From Plantago major (Eukaryota > Streptophyta > Magnoliopsida > Lamiales > Plantaginaceae): a DNA stretch of 64,000 nt. The stretch is from positions 62,001 through 126,000 of the forward strand of contig JAIFAC010000185.1 of NCBI GenBank assembly GCA_026545765.1, read 5' to 3'. Within the stretch, counting starts at the first letter, position 1; each line of letters begins with the position of its first letter. Both the position numbers and the translations under genes were made by a program. Shown here piece after piece: positions 1-12,496 of this stretch. The notes beneath the pieces were generated by a model that was not told the origin of the DNA, did no database searches, and saw only the letters and a list, made by a program, of their open reading frames with translations.

Positions 1-3000
1 TCTTTTTCTTCCTCTGCCTTTCTGAGGCATCTCTTCTTCCCCCTTAGTCATGAATGACTGACTCATGATAGCATAAGCTTCAGAGAGAGTTTCAAAGTTT
101 TTCTGGAGATTTTTGTGCACCCTGACCAATTCTTGAAGTTCCTTCTCTAGCTCGTTGTTCCGCTTCTAACCGCCTCGCCCTTTCTGTTGAGCTCTTCAAG
201 CGGCCTTAGGATGGCGTTGGCTTGCAGGACAGCATGGCTGGCTTCATTCAATGCTGCATTAGCATTGTTACAATCCTCATCCCTGACCAACCCTAGGTCT
301 TTCTGAGAGAGAGCTATGTTGGTTGCTCTGTTGAGTAAAGCAGCAGCCAATGGCTTCATCTCTTCTGGGACGGATTATAGCACTTCTGTGTCTTGGGCAA
401 CTAGTGTCTTTCTGAGCTCTAAAAAGACACTGTTTCTTGCACGGTGCTCTTCACTTCTTGAACTACTTGGTGTAGAGAATATATGAGGAGCAAGTAGGGC
501 TCTTTTGTGCTGAGTGACAAGTCTCTCATCTTCTGCTTCAGTAATCAAGTTGTGGGTTTCAGCATCACTATCATAATCCTTTTCTTAGATTGTTTGCAGA
601 TTGACAATCTTCTTCTCCTTTCCATCAAGTGTGATGGCCTTCTGAGAAGATGTAGAAGGTCTTTCTGATGCAGTCTCAGCATCATGCTCTTCATCATCAT
701 TGTCATCCATGGCATCTATCTCAGCAGCTGTGACAACAATGGCATTTTTCAAATTTCTTTGCTCATCTAGGAGTGCCAATTCTTTGGCATTAGCTTCTTC
801 AAGCTTCTTGATTTTGGCTTCCTTTTCATCAACAAGAGCTTGAGTCTCAATGTTGATTCTCCTCTCTTCTTCCAATACCTTTCTGAGTTGTTCAATTCTA
901 AACTCAGCGGCTGAAATTTCTTCTAAGGCATCATTGGGTTCAGCCTGGTGGGTATCTTGATGAGACTTGGGAGGTGATGATGATGGAGTTTTCTGAGCAT
1001 TTGAGGGAGTATCCTTTTCTCCACTTCCTTTGCTAGCTTTCTGAATCCCGCCTTGTCCAGGTTGGGCATCATCATTTTGATCATCATCATCATCCTTTTT
1101 CTTTGCTTCTTGGTTTGGATGCTCAGAAGGAGGTTCTTGATAATCATTTTCGTCCATCTCCTCGTCATCTTCTGAAACCAGGTTGATCACATTTGGGAAT
1201 GTAATCATCCTCCCATTAACTTCTTCTTGTTCAACAGGTTGTGAGCTTGTTGGCAAGGCAGATGGGTAACCATCCGCTCTTGGGTTTGAGCATCCTGCAC
1301 TTGAAATCGCTAAAATTCTTTGTGCTACTTGAATGAAGTCTTCATGCATCGAGTGGCAAATGTAGGACTCATTGGGAACAATGTATGGATATAATCTTCC
1401 ATTGAAGGCAATTGCTTCTCTCGACGCCGACATTTCGCTAATTCGTAAAGGTCACCTTTCCGAAGTTTCGCCATTGTCTGAAGCACTTGAGATGTTTCTT
1501 TAAGGTGTGCTTTTGGAAGGTCTTGAGTAAATCAACTGGCACTAGACTTTGAGCCTGAAAGAAAGTGTTCAAGTTAGTTTTGCTCAAACTACTTGAGTTA
1601 GTATCTCAGTTTAAAGAAGGCTTCTTCGAGCATACCGTAGAAACACTAGGCTCATTATCCTGATTTCCGCTTGCTTTGCACAGAGGCCTCAGATACCTTG
1701 TTGTGAGGAGAAGTCGATCCTCATCAACCTTTCTTTCTGCTAGAACCTGAGAATTAAAATCAAATATGTTTAGAAACTGTTAACAGAAAAGATAAGTGGA
1801 AAAATGCTTTCTGAGACTTCACTTACTTCCACGTGTTCAGCGGCATCTTTCTCAAAAACCTTGGGGGTTTCTGGAACCTTTTCTGCAGATACTGCTTGTT
1901 CAGCAATTTTAGTTTCCTTTGGAGGAGATAACACAACTGTTTCTCCATCCAATTGTTCTTCTGACTGAGCCTGTAAGAACAAAACATAAAAGATTTAGTA
2001 GTGGTTTTCCGAGCATTCTTGAAGAAGACTATTACTGATTACTTACCTTCTCAGCAGGCTCAAGAATACTTCCTCGTAAAGCTTTTCACTGAATCTCTAG
2101 GTTTTGGGGTGTTGGTTCCACCACCACTACTTCCTCAGTTGGAGCCTAAAAAGAGACATTAAAAATATTAGAACATAAGATAAGAGCATTTTTAGTTATT
2201 TCTTGTTCAGAGATAACTTTACTACCTGTGCGACAGGCTCTTCTTGATGTTCTGAGGTTGGAGGAACCTCTTCTTGATTCAAGGGGTGGATGTTTTCTTC
2301 CAAAGTGTGTTCCAAGTCGGGCCAGAATAAATATGTTTTATGAGTAACAAGTTAACATTCATTTATGTCGACATGTTATATACAACTATCTTGGTTACGA
2401 ATAGAGTCAGCCGATCATTGATCTCGACTTGTGGTGATTCCACGCCTCTCCGTGCTCATTATTGTTATCCTCTCAGAGTATCATTCGAGTCTCCATCTCA
2501 TTGATCCCTTCTCGAGAGTTGAGAGCTCTCTGGTTGAGGAACCTGCTCAAGAACAGGTTTTCAAAGAATATTAAGTCGGCATTGTGAATGTGGAAGCAAT
2601 GGCAACATCTTCCATCATTCTATCTTCCTCACTAGACCTTCTTCTTCTCAACAAGAGGGCTCTTGTCTTTTCTCAAGAGCCGAGCTTGATGCTCCTCCAC
2701 GGGTCTCATATCAATCTTTTAAGTACTTTTGCAAGTATTTCGCATCCTCGTAATCACTATTCTCAGTTGGTGCACCCATCTATGATATTTCTATCATCTC
2801 CGGAGAGTTCGAGCATTCTCGTTCGTGATTCTGGGGCATTCGAGTTGCTTTTCGAAGGCCTAACATCTTCCGAGACCTTGTCTAAGGTTGTGCCTCTTGT
2901 ATGCTTAGGGACTCGAGGCTCTTTTGCTTGAGTCCTCTTTCTCTTGGCAACTGAGGTTTAGCTTGAGCTCGTAGACCTCCTCACCTTCCCGTGCGCTTTC

Positions 3001-3923
3001 TTCTTCTTCCGCTTTTCGAAAGCGCTCAAGAGTAAGTTTCTCCTTTTCTTCAAAAGCGGTCCGAAAAGGAGTCAGGATCGATTTCCGCTCTCTAAGAGTG
3101 ATTCCCATTGTTTCCAGTAATGTAACAGATTCTCGAGACCAAAGTGCATATCGCCTTTCGCTCAAGAATGCCATTGATGATTTTGGGCTCAAATTCTCAA
3201 TATGTCCAAGGAATTTGTCAAGGCGATTTCCAATTGAAGTGGATTTCCGCCTTCATGCTTCTTGTTCGTAAGATGCATCATCATCCATCTCCATGCTTAT
3301 CCGGTCTACTCCACCTTTGTTGCCATCAAAGCAATGGACCGTAATAAGAGCTAAAGTACTCAAGAGCTTCGAGATGACTAGTTCATGGCCTTCGTAACAA
3401 AGTCTCCGGCAACCTTTTGCATTTTCTAACCGGATTGCTTCAAATAGCTCTTTCGACGCCAATCATGGAAGGCCCTTGATGTTGATGTCTTCAAATGTTC
3501 CTCGATTTTTCAATCGGAAAATCTTGCGAAAGTCTTGTAGTCTAGAACAATTTCTCGTCTCGACTTCACCGCATGTATTTTTCTTCTTCATCATTCACAA
3601 CTTTTGTGAAGATTTTGAGTTGTTATAGAACTCCAAGACATCCAAAGGTGGATAGTCCACCGGTGCAGCAGATAGAAGCTTGTAGATATGGGAATTTTTC
3701 AAAGATCCCCAATATCGCTTCTTTCCGGTCTTGAAGGTATAATCGCCGGTACATACCTCTTTACTAGAAAAGCTCCCAATTCATTTTGTGGTTAGGTTCC
3801 AAATTCAATGGGGTAAACTTTCCTGTAGGCATTTATTCAACACCTTAAGTTCCTTTCCTCCTTGCTTTTCAAATAGGAGCGTATGATACGGCTTAGGATT
3901 CTTCGTGGTCATCTTCGTGCCAT
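1..3923 (-). pseudogene. Extra 3' gene of the copia element, intron-bearing, C-terminus outside window
   Basis: The start codon is at 3923-3921, just behind CTATATAAG. The N-terminal domain (3900-2950) is broken but shares the motifs DVLEFYNN (near 3620) and CFDGNKGG (near 3320) with the plus-strand copy. Small exons follow at up to about 2330-2226, 2145-2047, 1970-1827 and 1746-1636. Each ends at a GT donor; the last three are 99, 144 and 111 bp, all multiples of three. A large last exon runs from 1554 to beyond position 1. Its clean part 1433-585 is 282 codons of acidic low-complexity (runs of Asp) followed by a heptad-like coiled coil. The domain recalls the putative plant transposon proteins found in retroelements, but I do not know its function. 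An env-like role is possible but unproven. Confidence 0.7.
1636..2330 (-). other. Cluster of small phase-0 exons and introns in the extra 3' gene
   Basis: On the minus strand, splice donors lie at 2226 (CAG|GTAGTA), 2047 (AAG|GTAAGT), 1827 (GAA|GTAAGT) and 1636 (ACG|GTATGC). Acceptors lie at 2145 (TAG|GCTCC), 1970 (ACAG|GCTCAG), 1746 (CTCAG|GTTCT) and 1554 (TTCAG|GCTCAA). Exon lengths 99, 144 and 111 bp keep phase. The plus-strand copy has counterparts at 50373, 50446, 50542, 50668, 50806 and 50892, with similar sequence around each junction. Confidence 0.7.
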
Positions 3924-4939
3924 CTCTTATATAGAGTTTTGAGGAGTGTTTTTCGATGAATTCGGACAATTAATCGAGATTAGTCTATCTTTTCGTAAGA
4001 CTAAGCAAAAGAAGTCGAAGTTTTGCAGAGGGTTTTGCGTAAATCTTGAGAGATTTTGTCGCTTTTGATGCAAGTTTGAATTTTCTAATTGGTAAAAGTG
4101 TTTGTCTTTTGCACTAATCCTATATATGTAGTGCATAAAATGTACATAGATACAACATACATACAACTCAATATGAATGCGGTCTTTGCATCTCATAAAG
4201 CGTGGTACGCCATTTGTACTTCATTAAATGCGAGCGGCCATGTCTGCATTTATGAATGACATTACTTGCTTTGTTTTAATCTCAATCGTTGAGATCAAAT
4301 GTTTATTCATCAAGGGCTTATATTGAATATCTTGTAATGATATCAATCAACAAATGGTAATGTGCCGCCTTGATGGATTATGCTACATTCATTGTCTCAC
4401 TTTAGTAAAGAGTAGAGTACTTAATCGCTTGATCTTATCATTCGAGTGTCAAGTCCTTATCTATATATTGTTTATCATCAAAATGGTAAAATACAAGACA
4501 TTGCACATATTTGACTTGCGTAACTTATACCTTTTGGGCTTTGTGTGTCCATTTCTCTTTATGACTAAATAGCTTCAATTCAAGTGTCAAGCTTCGCTTG
4601 TTTGATTGTATTTCACCCACTCGCAAGTAAGTTCTAGTCTTATTTACTTATTAAGTGTATACCCACCTTTGCCTTTCCGGATACCCGCTCTAGAAATGTT
4701 TTGCCTTTCCGAGTGTTGCTACCGTAAACCTTTGCATCACTTCTTATCAATCTGGCTTTCGAGAACTCGCTCGTGAGACCTACCGCTTATTCAGACTTTA
4801 GAGATTCGTGACAATTTTTCACCTTAGGCAACTCCATTAATCCAAGATTGTGTCTCAAAGTCAAGAACCGCTTTCTTGTAAGGGCTTAGTGAAGATATCT
4901 CAAGTTGGTCTTCCGTGCTAATCTTGAGTATCTCTATAT
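3924..4939 (-). other. Spacer/leader between pol and the extra ORF
   Basis: About 1 kb with no recognisable coding frame, lying between RNase H and the ATG of the extra reading frame. It matches in position the 47470-48309 spacer of the plus-strand copy. A TATA-like CTATATAAG lies directly before the ATG at its low-coordinate end. Confidence 0.5.
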
Positions 4940-5318
4940 CGCTTTTCTCAACATGGTCTCCGGCGAAGTGGTGTCTACATCAATGTGCTTTGTTCGCATG
5001 GAACTTGGGGTTCTGTGATTGCAATAGCACTTGTGTTATCACGTAAATGGGAGTTTTCTTCATCGAGTCCATAGTCTCGAGTTGTTGTTGAATCCACGTA
5101 ATTTGTGTCGCACAACAACCAAAGAATATATTCAAATTTCCGTGGTAGAAGTTGCAATTGAGTTTTGTTTCTTGCTAAACCATGAGATAAGTCTAGTTCC
5201 CGTAAACCCACAAGTTCCCGAGGTACTTTTCCTATCAAGCATTGATCCAAAGATAATCAAAGATCCGAGTAACCAACCAAACTCAATCCACTTTCTTTAG
5301 GATACCACAACCCTACAT
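4940..5318 (-). pseudogene. copia RNase H remnant
   Basis: The stretch aligns with the RNase H of the plus-strand copy at 46937-47443 (shared core around KKQNSIATST and the region before the terminal HIDVRHHF motif). Frames are broken throughout, with dense CG and few CTG/CAG, so catalytic residues cannot be scored. It would degrade the RNA strand of the RNA/DNA hybrid. Confidence 0.6.
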
Positions 5319-6429
5319 CTACTGCGTATTTTCACATACTTTAATACTTTCATAGCAAGGTTGTAGTGTGATTGCATCGATTTGTTTGAAATCTAGCACA
5401 CACTCTAACCGCATATTGAATATCGTGTCCGCTATAAGAAGGTAAAGTAGTGAACCTATCAATTTCCTATACTTGTGTTCATCAACACTCTTATCTGATT
5501 CAGTATAGGTCATCTTGGTTCCTATGCTCATAGGTATCTTAGCATTCTTTTCAGAAGGCTTAAGATTGAACTTTGTGAGCATGTCTTTTGCATACTTTGT
5601 CTGACTAATGAATATTCCATCAATGAGTTGCTTGACTTGCAATCCTAGGAAATAGTTCAATTCTCCCATCATGCTCATCTCAAATTTACTTTTCATGAGA
5701 TTTGCAAAGTCATCACAAAGTTGCTTGTCCTTAGATCCAAATATAATGTCATCAACATATACTTGAACTAAGAGTAGTTTTCCATAATGATTTAAAGTGA
5801 ACAAAGTTTTATCAACTTCACCTTTCTTGAAACCGCTTTCCATAAGGTATTTGGCCAAAGTGTCATACCATGCTCTTGGAGCCTGTTTCAAATCAGAAGA
5901 GCTTCAGAGCTTATAGACCATTCTACTTTCTGAGGAAACTTCAAAGCCAGGTGGTTGCTCAACATAGACTTCCTCAGCAAGTTCACCATTCAAGAATGCA
6001 CTTTTGACATCCATCTGATAAACTTTAAAATCTTTATGAGTCAAAGGCAGAAGAGTCTTATTGCATCCAATCTGGCAACTGGTGCATATGACTCATCAAA
6101 ATCTAAACCTTCAGTCTGGGTGAATCCCTTGGCAACCAATCTTGCTTTGTTTCTGGTTATTTCACCAGATTCATTCATCTTGTTTCTAAAAACCCACTTA
6201 GATCCAATCACAGATATTCCTTCTACAAATAGAATTAGTTTCCAGACTTTGTTTCTTTCAAATTGATCCAACTCTTCTTGCATTGCAGAGATCCAGTCTT
6301 GGTCTCTTAATGCTTCTTCTATAGTTTTTGGTTCAATGTTTGAGATAAAACATCCAAAGAGAGAATTAGCATTTTCAGCTATTGCTCTCCTAGTCCTAAC
6401 ACCTTGATTGATTGGTCCAATCACATCTT
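5319..6429 (-). pseudogene. copia reverse transcriptase remnant
   Basis: 6424-6041 carries the fingers/palm start ([46 protein letters not shown]). 5891-5319 carries PRAWYDTL and the catalytic palm motif YVDDIIFGS with both aspartates present. The two blocks are separated by about 150 bp in which the frame is lost. This copy keeps the YVDD box; the plus-strand copy has lost its second Asp. The domain belongs to the RVT_2 (copia) family. As written it is not one open frame. Confidence 0.9.
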
Positions 6430-7800
6430 TTGCAGGATGATCCTTGATGGGTCAACATCTATGTGATCTGAATGTGAATCACTATGATTATGACTTATTA
6501 CTTCTTCAGTATCTGTGACATTTTGCACCTCAGAAGGGCGGTGAATGTCTGACACTTGCTCAGTGTGAGAGATTTCTGGGACATGCATGTCAGAGAGGTC
6601 ATTTCCAGAGTTAGCTCTCTGATGAACATCTTCGCCCATTTCGAATTCTCATAGGAAATTCTTCATCATGTCCGAGAATCATCTGTCATTTAGGCATTTC
6701 ATGCTTTTCTTCGTCAGAGTCATCCTCCATTTCCATAATGATGTTTTTCCTTTCTGAAGGTTCCTCTTCAGAATCCTTTATCATTAGTTCCTTGAACTTT
6801 TTTTGAGAATTCATCAGCAAGGGGTGTTTTCTTGCTTCCTTCATAGAATACAACATGAACTGATTCTTCAATCTTCTTTGTTCTCTTGTTGTAAACTCTG
6901 TATGCTTTGCTATTTATAGAATAACCAAGAAACACTCCTTCATCTGCCTTTGGTTGAAATGTTCTTAGATACTCATTTCCATTGTTAAGAACAAAACATC
7001 TACAACCAAATACTTTTAGATGTTTGATATTAGGGGGTCTACCAACCAAGAGTTCATATGGGGTCTTGTCATGGTGTTTGTTTATCAAACATCCGCTCGA
7101 GTGTAGATGTCAGGTTTACGCCTTCAACCCAATAAACTTCACTTATCTCGGTGTCACTAGCATTGTCCTTCGCTTCTTTAAGTGTTCTATTTTTCCTTTC
7201 TCGCAACACCATTTTGTTGTGGTGTTCTTACAGAGGAAAGTTGGTGTTGTATACCTTGTTACAAAATTCCTTTATGTAATCGGTCGACAAACTCAGACTA
7301 TGGTCTGCTCGATTGCAGATACCTTGTCATTTTTCATGACTTCGCTTATTCAGAAGTTTGGTATCTCCATCCTTGCATCGATTTGTGCTTCAGAAGACAA
7401 CCCAAGTGAATCTTGAGAAGTCATCTACAACAACAAGACTATACTTCTTTCCCCGCATAACTAGTTACGTATGATTCAAAAGATCCATGTGTAATAGTTG
7501 CAGTGGTCTAACACTAGAGTGTCTAGTTTTCGACTTGAAAGAGATTTTGATTGTTTCCATCCGACAAAGTGTAATGTATACCATCCTTTCTCGAAGATGT
7601 TTTCTAAGGCCAACCACTAACTCTTTCGCAAGTTTGTTCGTAGTTTTAAAATTCAAGTGACTCATTCTTTTGTGCCATAACCAAAGGTTTTCTGTGACTG
7701 ATTGACTCACCATGAGACATTCTTCAATGCTTGTATGCCCAATCGGCAACATAAAGACTTCCTTCCGCCGAGCAACCAAGACTCATCGCTTTGACTCATC
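6430..7800 (-). pseudogene. copia integrase remnant
   Basis: 7779-7465 encodes the GAG-pre-integrase zinc region, recognisable by LWHKRMSHLN and LLHMDLLNH. The catalytic core between 7465 and 7090 is in a garbled block and its D,D,E residues cannot all be read. 7088-6768 is a clean frame with the copia integrase C-terminal region: KTPYELLVGRPPN, FGCRCFVLN, and KADEGVFLGYS. 6639-6430 is the acidic linker before RT. The protein would insert the cDNA into the chromosome; this copy cannot make a continuous product as written. Confidence 0.85.
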
Positions 7801-7879
7801 ACAATAAGTTTGCAATACTTTGCTTTGAATTTCACAAGAACTTTGTCGCAAACTGCTCATGCTAAATAGATTATATTTC

Positions 7880-8030
7880 AAACCCTTAACATGTAATACG
7901 CCGTGATTGTTAATGATCCTAACTTGACGCTACAAATCCCAAAGAGGGACTTTGTAGTCGATCAGATTGCTTTGTCTCCGTCATGTGCTTTCCGATCCAC
8001 TATCAAATAGCCATCGAGCCTTAGTCCAAG
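7880..8030 (-). pseudogene. copia aspartic protease remnant
   Basis: The minus strand encodes WLFDSG near 8010-7990, the copia protease active-site motif (usual form W-x-x-DSG). The downstream part is frame-broken. The homologous site in the plus-strand copy is at 44230. This enzyme would cleave the Gag-Pol polyprotein. Only the active-site surroundings can be recognised. Confidence 0.6.
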
Positions 8031-8059
8031 AGGCGCTCGCACAAAACAGAAACAGAGTT

Positions 8060-10490
8060 AGGTTCTTCAGAGAGAGAACCATTTAGACTAAACATTCTTC
8101 CAAAGAGGAATCCACATTGTAGTGAATTTCGGGAGTTTGTTTTGTCTAACTTGATCAAGGAGATGCAATAAAGTCGAATTTTGATCTCAATCTTCCTTCG
8201 GGGTGTTTCTAGGTGTTCCTTTTGGTGCTTTCGACTGGTTTCGGGGTTGCTTTTCAAACTTAGCCTTTCGCCCGGTTCCTTCTAGCTCGCATTCAGCTTT
8301 TTCAAAGGTTTGAGATTTCTTCCACTTCGCTATTGCTACGTAATATCGCCTTTGCGCCATTGTTCTTGTCCTTCCTTATATTGTTGTAGAAGAACTTTTC
8401 CAATAGCACGATAGCCAATCCCATTTCAACACCTTCGCTTTTGAATGCGCCTTCGAAGTTTTATTTAGTTCTCGCACCATCTTTATTTTCATAAAATGGT
8501 ACAGTTGAGAATTTGCCTATTCCAGCAATTCTTTCTTTTCTAGTAATATAGAAATGTGGATGGTTGCATGTCTGAGGGTTGTGTTTCTTTTCAGAACCTT
8601 ATCCACATGTTTCTTGTGAACTTGTTGTTCTTTCAAAGGCTGAGTTGATACTCCTTTTCCTTTGTCAACTACCCTAGCTTTCTGACCAATGCTATAGGTG
8701 GTTGAAGAACCATTCTGTTGATTTTTTACAAAGGTCAACCTTTCATCACTCTTCTTCAGAGGAGATGAATTACTCGATTGTTCATCAAGTCCAATTCCAC
8801 CTTTCTCAGAGGGATCTCTCAGATAGGATTGAACCTTAGTGAGAGTGTCCATAGCTTTTGCATAAGATTGGAAGGATAGCTCTTTCTTTCTGAGTTCTTC
8901 ATTCTCAGAAAGCAGCTTCATCATTTTCTTATTAAGTTCATCCAAGGCTAGTTTGTGAGAATTTTCATTCTCAGATATCTGAGCTTTCAGAAAGGCTATT
9001 CCAGCGTTCTTGTTCTCAGATACCTTGGTTAGCTCAGAAACCTCTTTTTCAAGAATTTATTTGCTTTCCTCTAGAATTCTGGTTTTGGATTGTGCTTCTA
9101 GAAATTCTTTCTCATAACGATCCAATTCACTTTTGACCAACTCCAGATCCTCAATTCCATCATCACTTTCATAGTACAGAAATTGTGAATTGTTAGTTAC
9201 CTCATCAGCCATAAGACACATTTCAATGTTGGAGATGTCCGACCAAAGAATCTCAAAGAACTCCACACATTTCATTCTTCTTAAGACCAAGTCGATTACA
9301 TCGTGGGTGATTCCACACAATTCGGTGATGGTAGGTTCGAGTCATCGAATCTCCATCTTCGTAATCTGCCTCAATGTCTAGAGCATCAAGTTGAATTTGA
9401 ATCTTCTTCCTTTCTTCAACAAGAAGGCCCTTTGATTTCTTTTGAAATTTCTTCCGTCCTTCTTGTCACCGCCTTGTGCTTGTTTAAAGGTGACAATCTC
9501 TCAAGTGACCGTGCTGACAATAGAAACAGATGTCATTTCCTATTTCGCAGCCTTCAAGATTAACACCTTTCCGAATGGGGGTGTTCAAAGAGTTGTTCAT
9601 TTGTATGTTCTCAGATCGATGATAGTTTGGGCCAAGATGCTTTTTCAGCTTTTCTTTAGCTTTTCTTCTCTCAATCTCGACTCACAAATTTCTTCATGTG
9701 TCTTATCGCAAGAGCATTTTCTTCAGATGCATCTTTCGTATCCTTCTTTCGTAAGAACCTTGAGAAACTAGAGCAACACTTTGCAATTTTTCAAATTGCT
9801 TGTTCTCCGAGTTGTTTCATAGTCTACAGAGCAAGATGAGAAAAGAGCTCACCGAGTAATATTTCGCATCCCTTGATTGAAATAAAAACTTAGTGTGTTC
9901 CCACAGGATCGAGTCTTCCGACAATAGTCTTAATCTTTTCCGACCGAGTATCTATCGCTTTCACCAAGTGCAGCCATATCACTCATAAGAGTAGTAAATC
10001 AAATCAAGTTCTTCCGTAGTTTCGGGACCTTGTTTGAAGTTTTGGAACTTCAATTTAAGAACTTCGAACTTGTTTTCGTTTTCTCGCCCGCATGCATTTC
10101 TTCAATCAATCGCTGTGCAACTTTCGCCGCTTTAGCACCCCACGCTTTAAATGTATGTGCTCGTATCAACTGATGATTATATTACGAGCTCGACCATCCA
10201 ATCTATGTCTCTTCGCATCTTCGTATGTCCGAGCTCTCTCGCTTGTCTTCATACATAATGCTTCCATGAGCAACATGACCACTATCACTAGCACCATATC
10301 CTCGCCCATCTTCCTTGTCGAGGCTTTTCTTCCATCGTACACCTCAAGAATTTGTTTGAGTTGTCGATTTTGATAGGCCCTTCATTGATGACATAGATCA
10401 TCTCTTCACTAATGGCCTCAGATGGAGCATCATGTTGTTCTTCCATTTCTCGTAGTTTTTTGGTTTCGTAATGGGCGATCACTCGTAGAC
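8060..10490 (-). pseudogene. copia gag (nucleocapsid) remnant
   Basis: The N-terminal part (10480-10330) retains the copia Gag signature around residues ISEEMIYVINEGP. A CCHC zinc knuckle of the form CFYC...H...DC is encoded near 9540-9490, and binds the genomic RNA in the virus-like particle. A coiled-coil region rich in Leu, Glu and Lys follows (9320-9057 and 8945-8517, the latter an uninterrupted 142-codon frame). The plus-strand element has a homologous gag. Frames are broken between these blocks, particularly 9330-10330 and 8060-8500, where CG dinucleotides are frequent and CTG/CAG scarce. Gag identity is secure; how much of the damage is real is not. Confidence 0.75.
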
Positions 10491-10591
10491 TTACCTCGCA
10501 TACTTAACACACAAATTATATAGTCCTCGAGAGGGACAAAGTTTCTTCACCTATCTGGGATCTAGGTTCAAGGCAAAGCTTGTGAACCTCC

Positions 10592-10604
10592 CCGCCCGAT
10601 ACCA
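10592..10604 (-). other. Primer-binding site, initiator Met-tRNA type
   Basis: The minus strand reads TGGTATCGGGCGG immediately inside the LTR. Plant copia elements usually prime from initiator tRNA-Met with TGGTATCAGAGC. The first seven bases agree and the rest does not. The plus-strand copy differs from the same consensus at the same place. Confidence 0.6.
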
Positions 10605-10606
10605 CT

Positions 10607-11981
10607 TGTTGGTCCAGATAACGGCAAAGTAAAAGACTAGAGGGGGTGAATAGTCTTTAAAACTTTTGTCGATAAACACAGCTTCGTAAACTGGGGTTTC
10701 GATACTTAAATTCAGCGCGAAGACTTTAAGATAGGTAAGTGCGTAAACAATAAGTATGTGTGTGCTTTTAAATGTAAATACGTAAAGGTAAATAACACGA
10801 AGTATAATGGTATCCTGAGGTGGCGAATCCTCCAACTAATCCACTTGGTCTTTCCGAGACCTAGAATTCACTAGAACATATAATCGAGTTCACCTTACAA
10901 TAATCCTATTCTAAGATTCCTAAACAAATGGTTCACAACCAAATGTTCCCCTGAGTTATTCCCCAACCCTAGAGCTAAGTACTTCCTCTACTCAGATAAC
11001 CTCGAGTTATTCCCCGATTTTCCAAATCAAGTACTTCCTCTACTCCACGCCTCTGATGGTTATAAGGTTTTGTTAAAGGCTTCAGATAACTTTTCGCTTA
11101 TGTTTACAGAGAGCCAAATGTAACGAGACTACTTAATACATGTTCAATGGATGGCACCGCTTCTTTATCGACCCAAGTAATTGATGTCCGCTCGAGAATG
11201 AGCTTCGTAAAGGGTATCCGATAGTTCAACTCTTTCACTTAATAACAATCTCTTGTTAAGGTTCAGACAACTTAGAACTACTAGTTATTCATCAAGCAAA
11301 TGTAAAGCTTTCGTAGCGATAGTAGAGTGCTTGAGAGAATACTTTGCTTGATGGTAAGTTTGCAAGATAGAGCGTCTAAGGTATGTACTTCAAGCATCTA
11401 AGTGTGATATATATATAGATAAATTTGAGAGGCGTCAATTGTATCCACAGCTCTCTATCAAATTATATCCGTTTATATCTTGAACTATGTACTCAGAAGT
11501 CACTATCTCTTGTTTCAGAGAGGACTTGCTTTTTGCAGCATTTCTGCCGATGCATTTAATGCATAGTATTGTCCTTTAGTCTCAACGGATACATGAGCCT
11601 TTTTGATGGCTTGCATGCTCCATACTCATGATGTCATATGTTCAGAATCATATTTCGAAAATAAGTTAATATACTTAAGAAAAGATTAAGGACATAGTCT
11701 TTCTGAGTTAGACTAAACCTTTGTGTCTTCATAAACCTTGTGCAATCTTTAGTCTTCTAATCTTCAGAAAAGCTCCATTGCTAGGATTGATCTTCATGGT
11801 CTTCTTGAAATAAAAATTACACTCAGAGACCTATAATCCTATTACAAGATTTACCAGACTAATCATACTCAGTGATTTCCTCTTTTACAATGTTCAAGTG
11901 AACCAAGAGTACTTAATCACCTTTCTGGCTAAGATAAGAACATGTGATGAGTGATCAAAATACTAACAAATATTCCTAACA
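10607..11981 (-). repeat. LTR (5' LTR of the minus-strand copia element)
   Basis: On the minus strand it begins TGTTAGGAATATTTGTTAG at 11981 and ends CCAACA at 10607, the same termini as the LTRs at 33323 and 54192. About 1.37 kb, somewhat shorter than the 1.57-1.59 kb of the plus-strand LTRs. The inner edge sits 2 bases from a TGGTATC primer-binding motif, which identifies it as the 5' LTR. A TATA-rich stretch near 11405-11420 (minus-strand sense) is the likely core promoter. Confidence 0.85.
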
Positions 11982-12496
11982 TTCTTACAATACACTCCAC
12001 AAAAGAGATAATTGTGATCACTCGACAAAAATACATTAAACTGAAATTAAAATACCTAATTACTACTAGTACTTCACTATCATCCAAGCCACAAACATGG
12101 CTATTTAGTAAGGGTCCGGGCGGGAATTTGGGGATAAAATTTCCCTCCAATTCCCATTGACGATTTAGAGGGACATAATTCAGTTCAATCAATTACATAG
12201 AAGTTTATGAGGAAATTATTTTTAGTGCATGTATTTTTGGACTTTTATTACCAAAAATTACCTAAAAATCAATTACAAATAGCTCCCTATATTTGTGGAA
12301 GCTAATTACATATAGATCCATGTGTTATTTTTTCTTTACTTTAATTAATATGTAAGATATTTTAATTTGTTTTAGCTTTTCTTTTAAGGAGAGAGAAAAT
12401 TAAATCCACATGGCAGGAGAGAGAAGTGTTTTTCAGTTTTGGTCAACTGCAGGGGGCCATCTATTATTGTTCGAATAGAAGGGACCAATATGTGAA

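Larger units (their letters stand above)
1..11981 (-). mobile_element. Ty1/copia-type LTR retrotransposon, left end outside window
   Basis: Reading the minus strand from 11981 downwards, the order is LTR, primer-binding site, gag, protease, integrase, reverse transcriptase, RNase H, then about 4 kb of extra coding sequence. Integrase before RT defines the copia superfamily. The second LTR is not in the window, so the element continues beyond position 1 and no target duplication can be read. It shares gag, pol, the extra 3' region and LTR sequence with the plus-strand element at 33323-55783, so the two are one family. Frames are intact in blocks (585-1433, 5319-6424, 6768-7088, 8517-8945) and broken between them. 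Confidence 0.9.

Noticed and set aside
923-1168. Met/Lys-rich minus-strand frame overlapping 585-1433
   Set aside because: Alternative frame of an Asp-rich repeat; the 282-codon frame is conserved in the sister copy and this one is not.
2584-2931. 115-codon plus-strand frame
   Set aside because: Antisense to the copia accessory gene, whose homologue in the other copy is on the opposite strand; no family motif.
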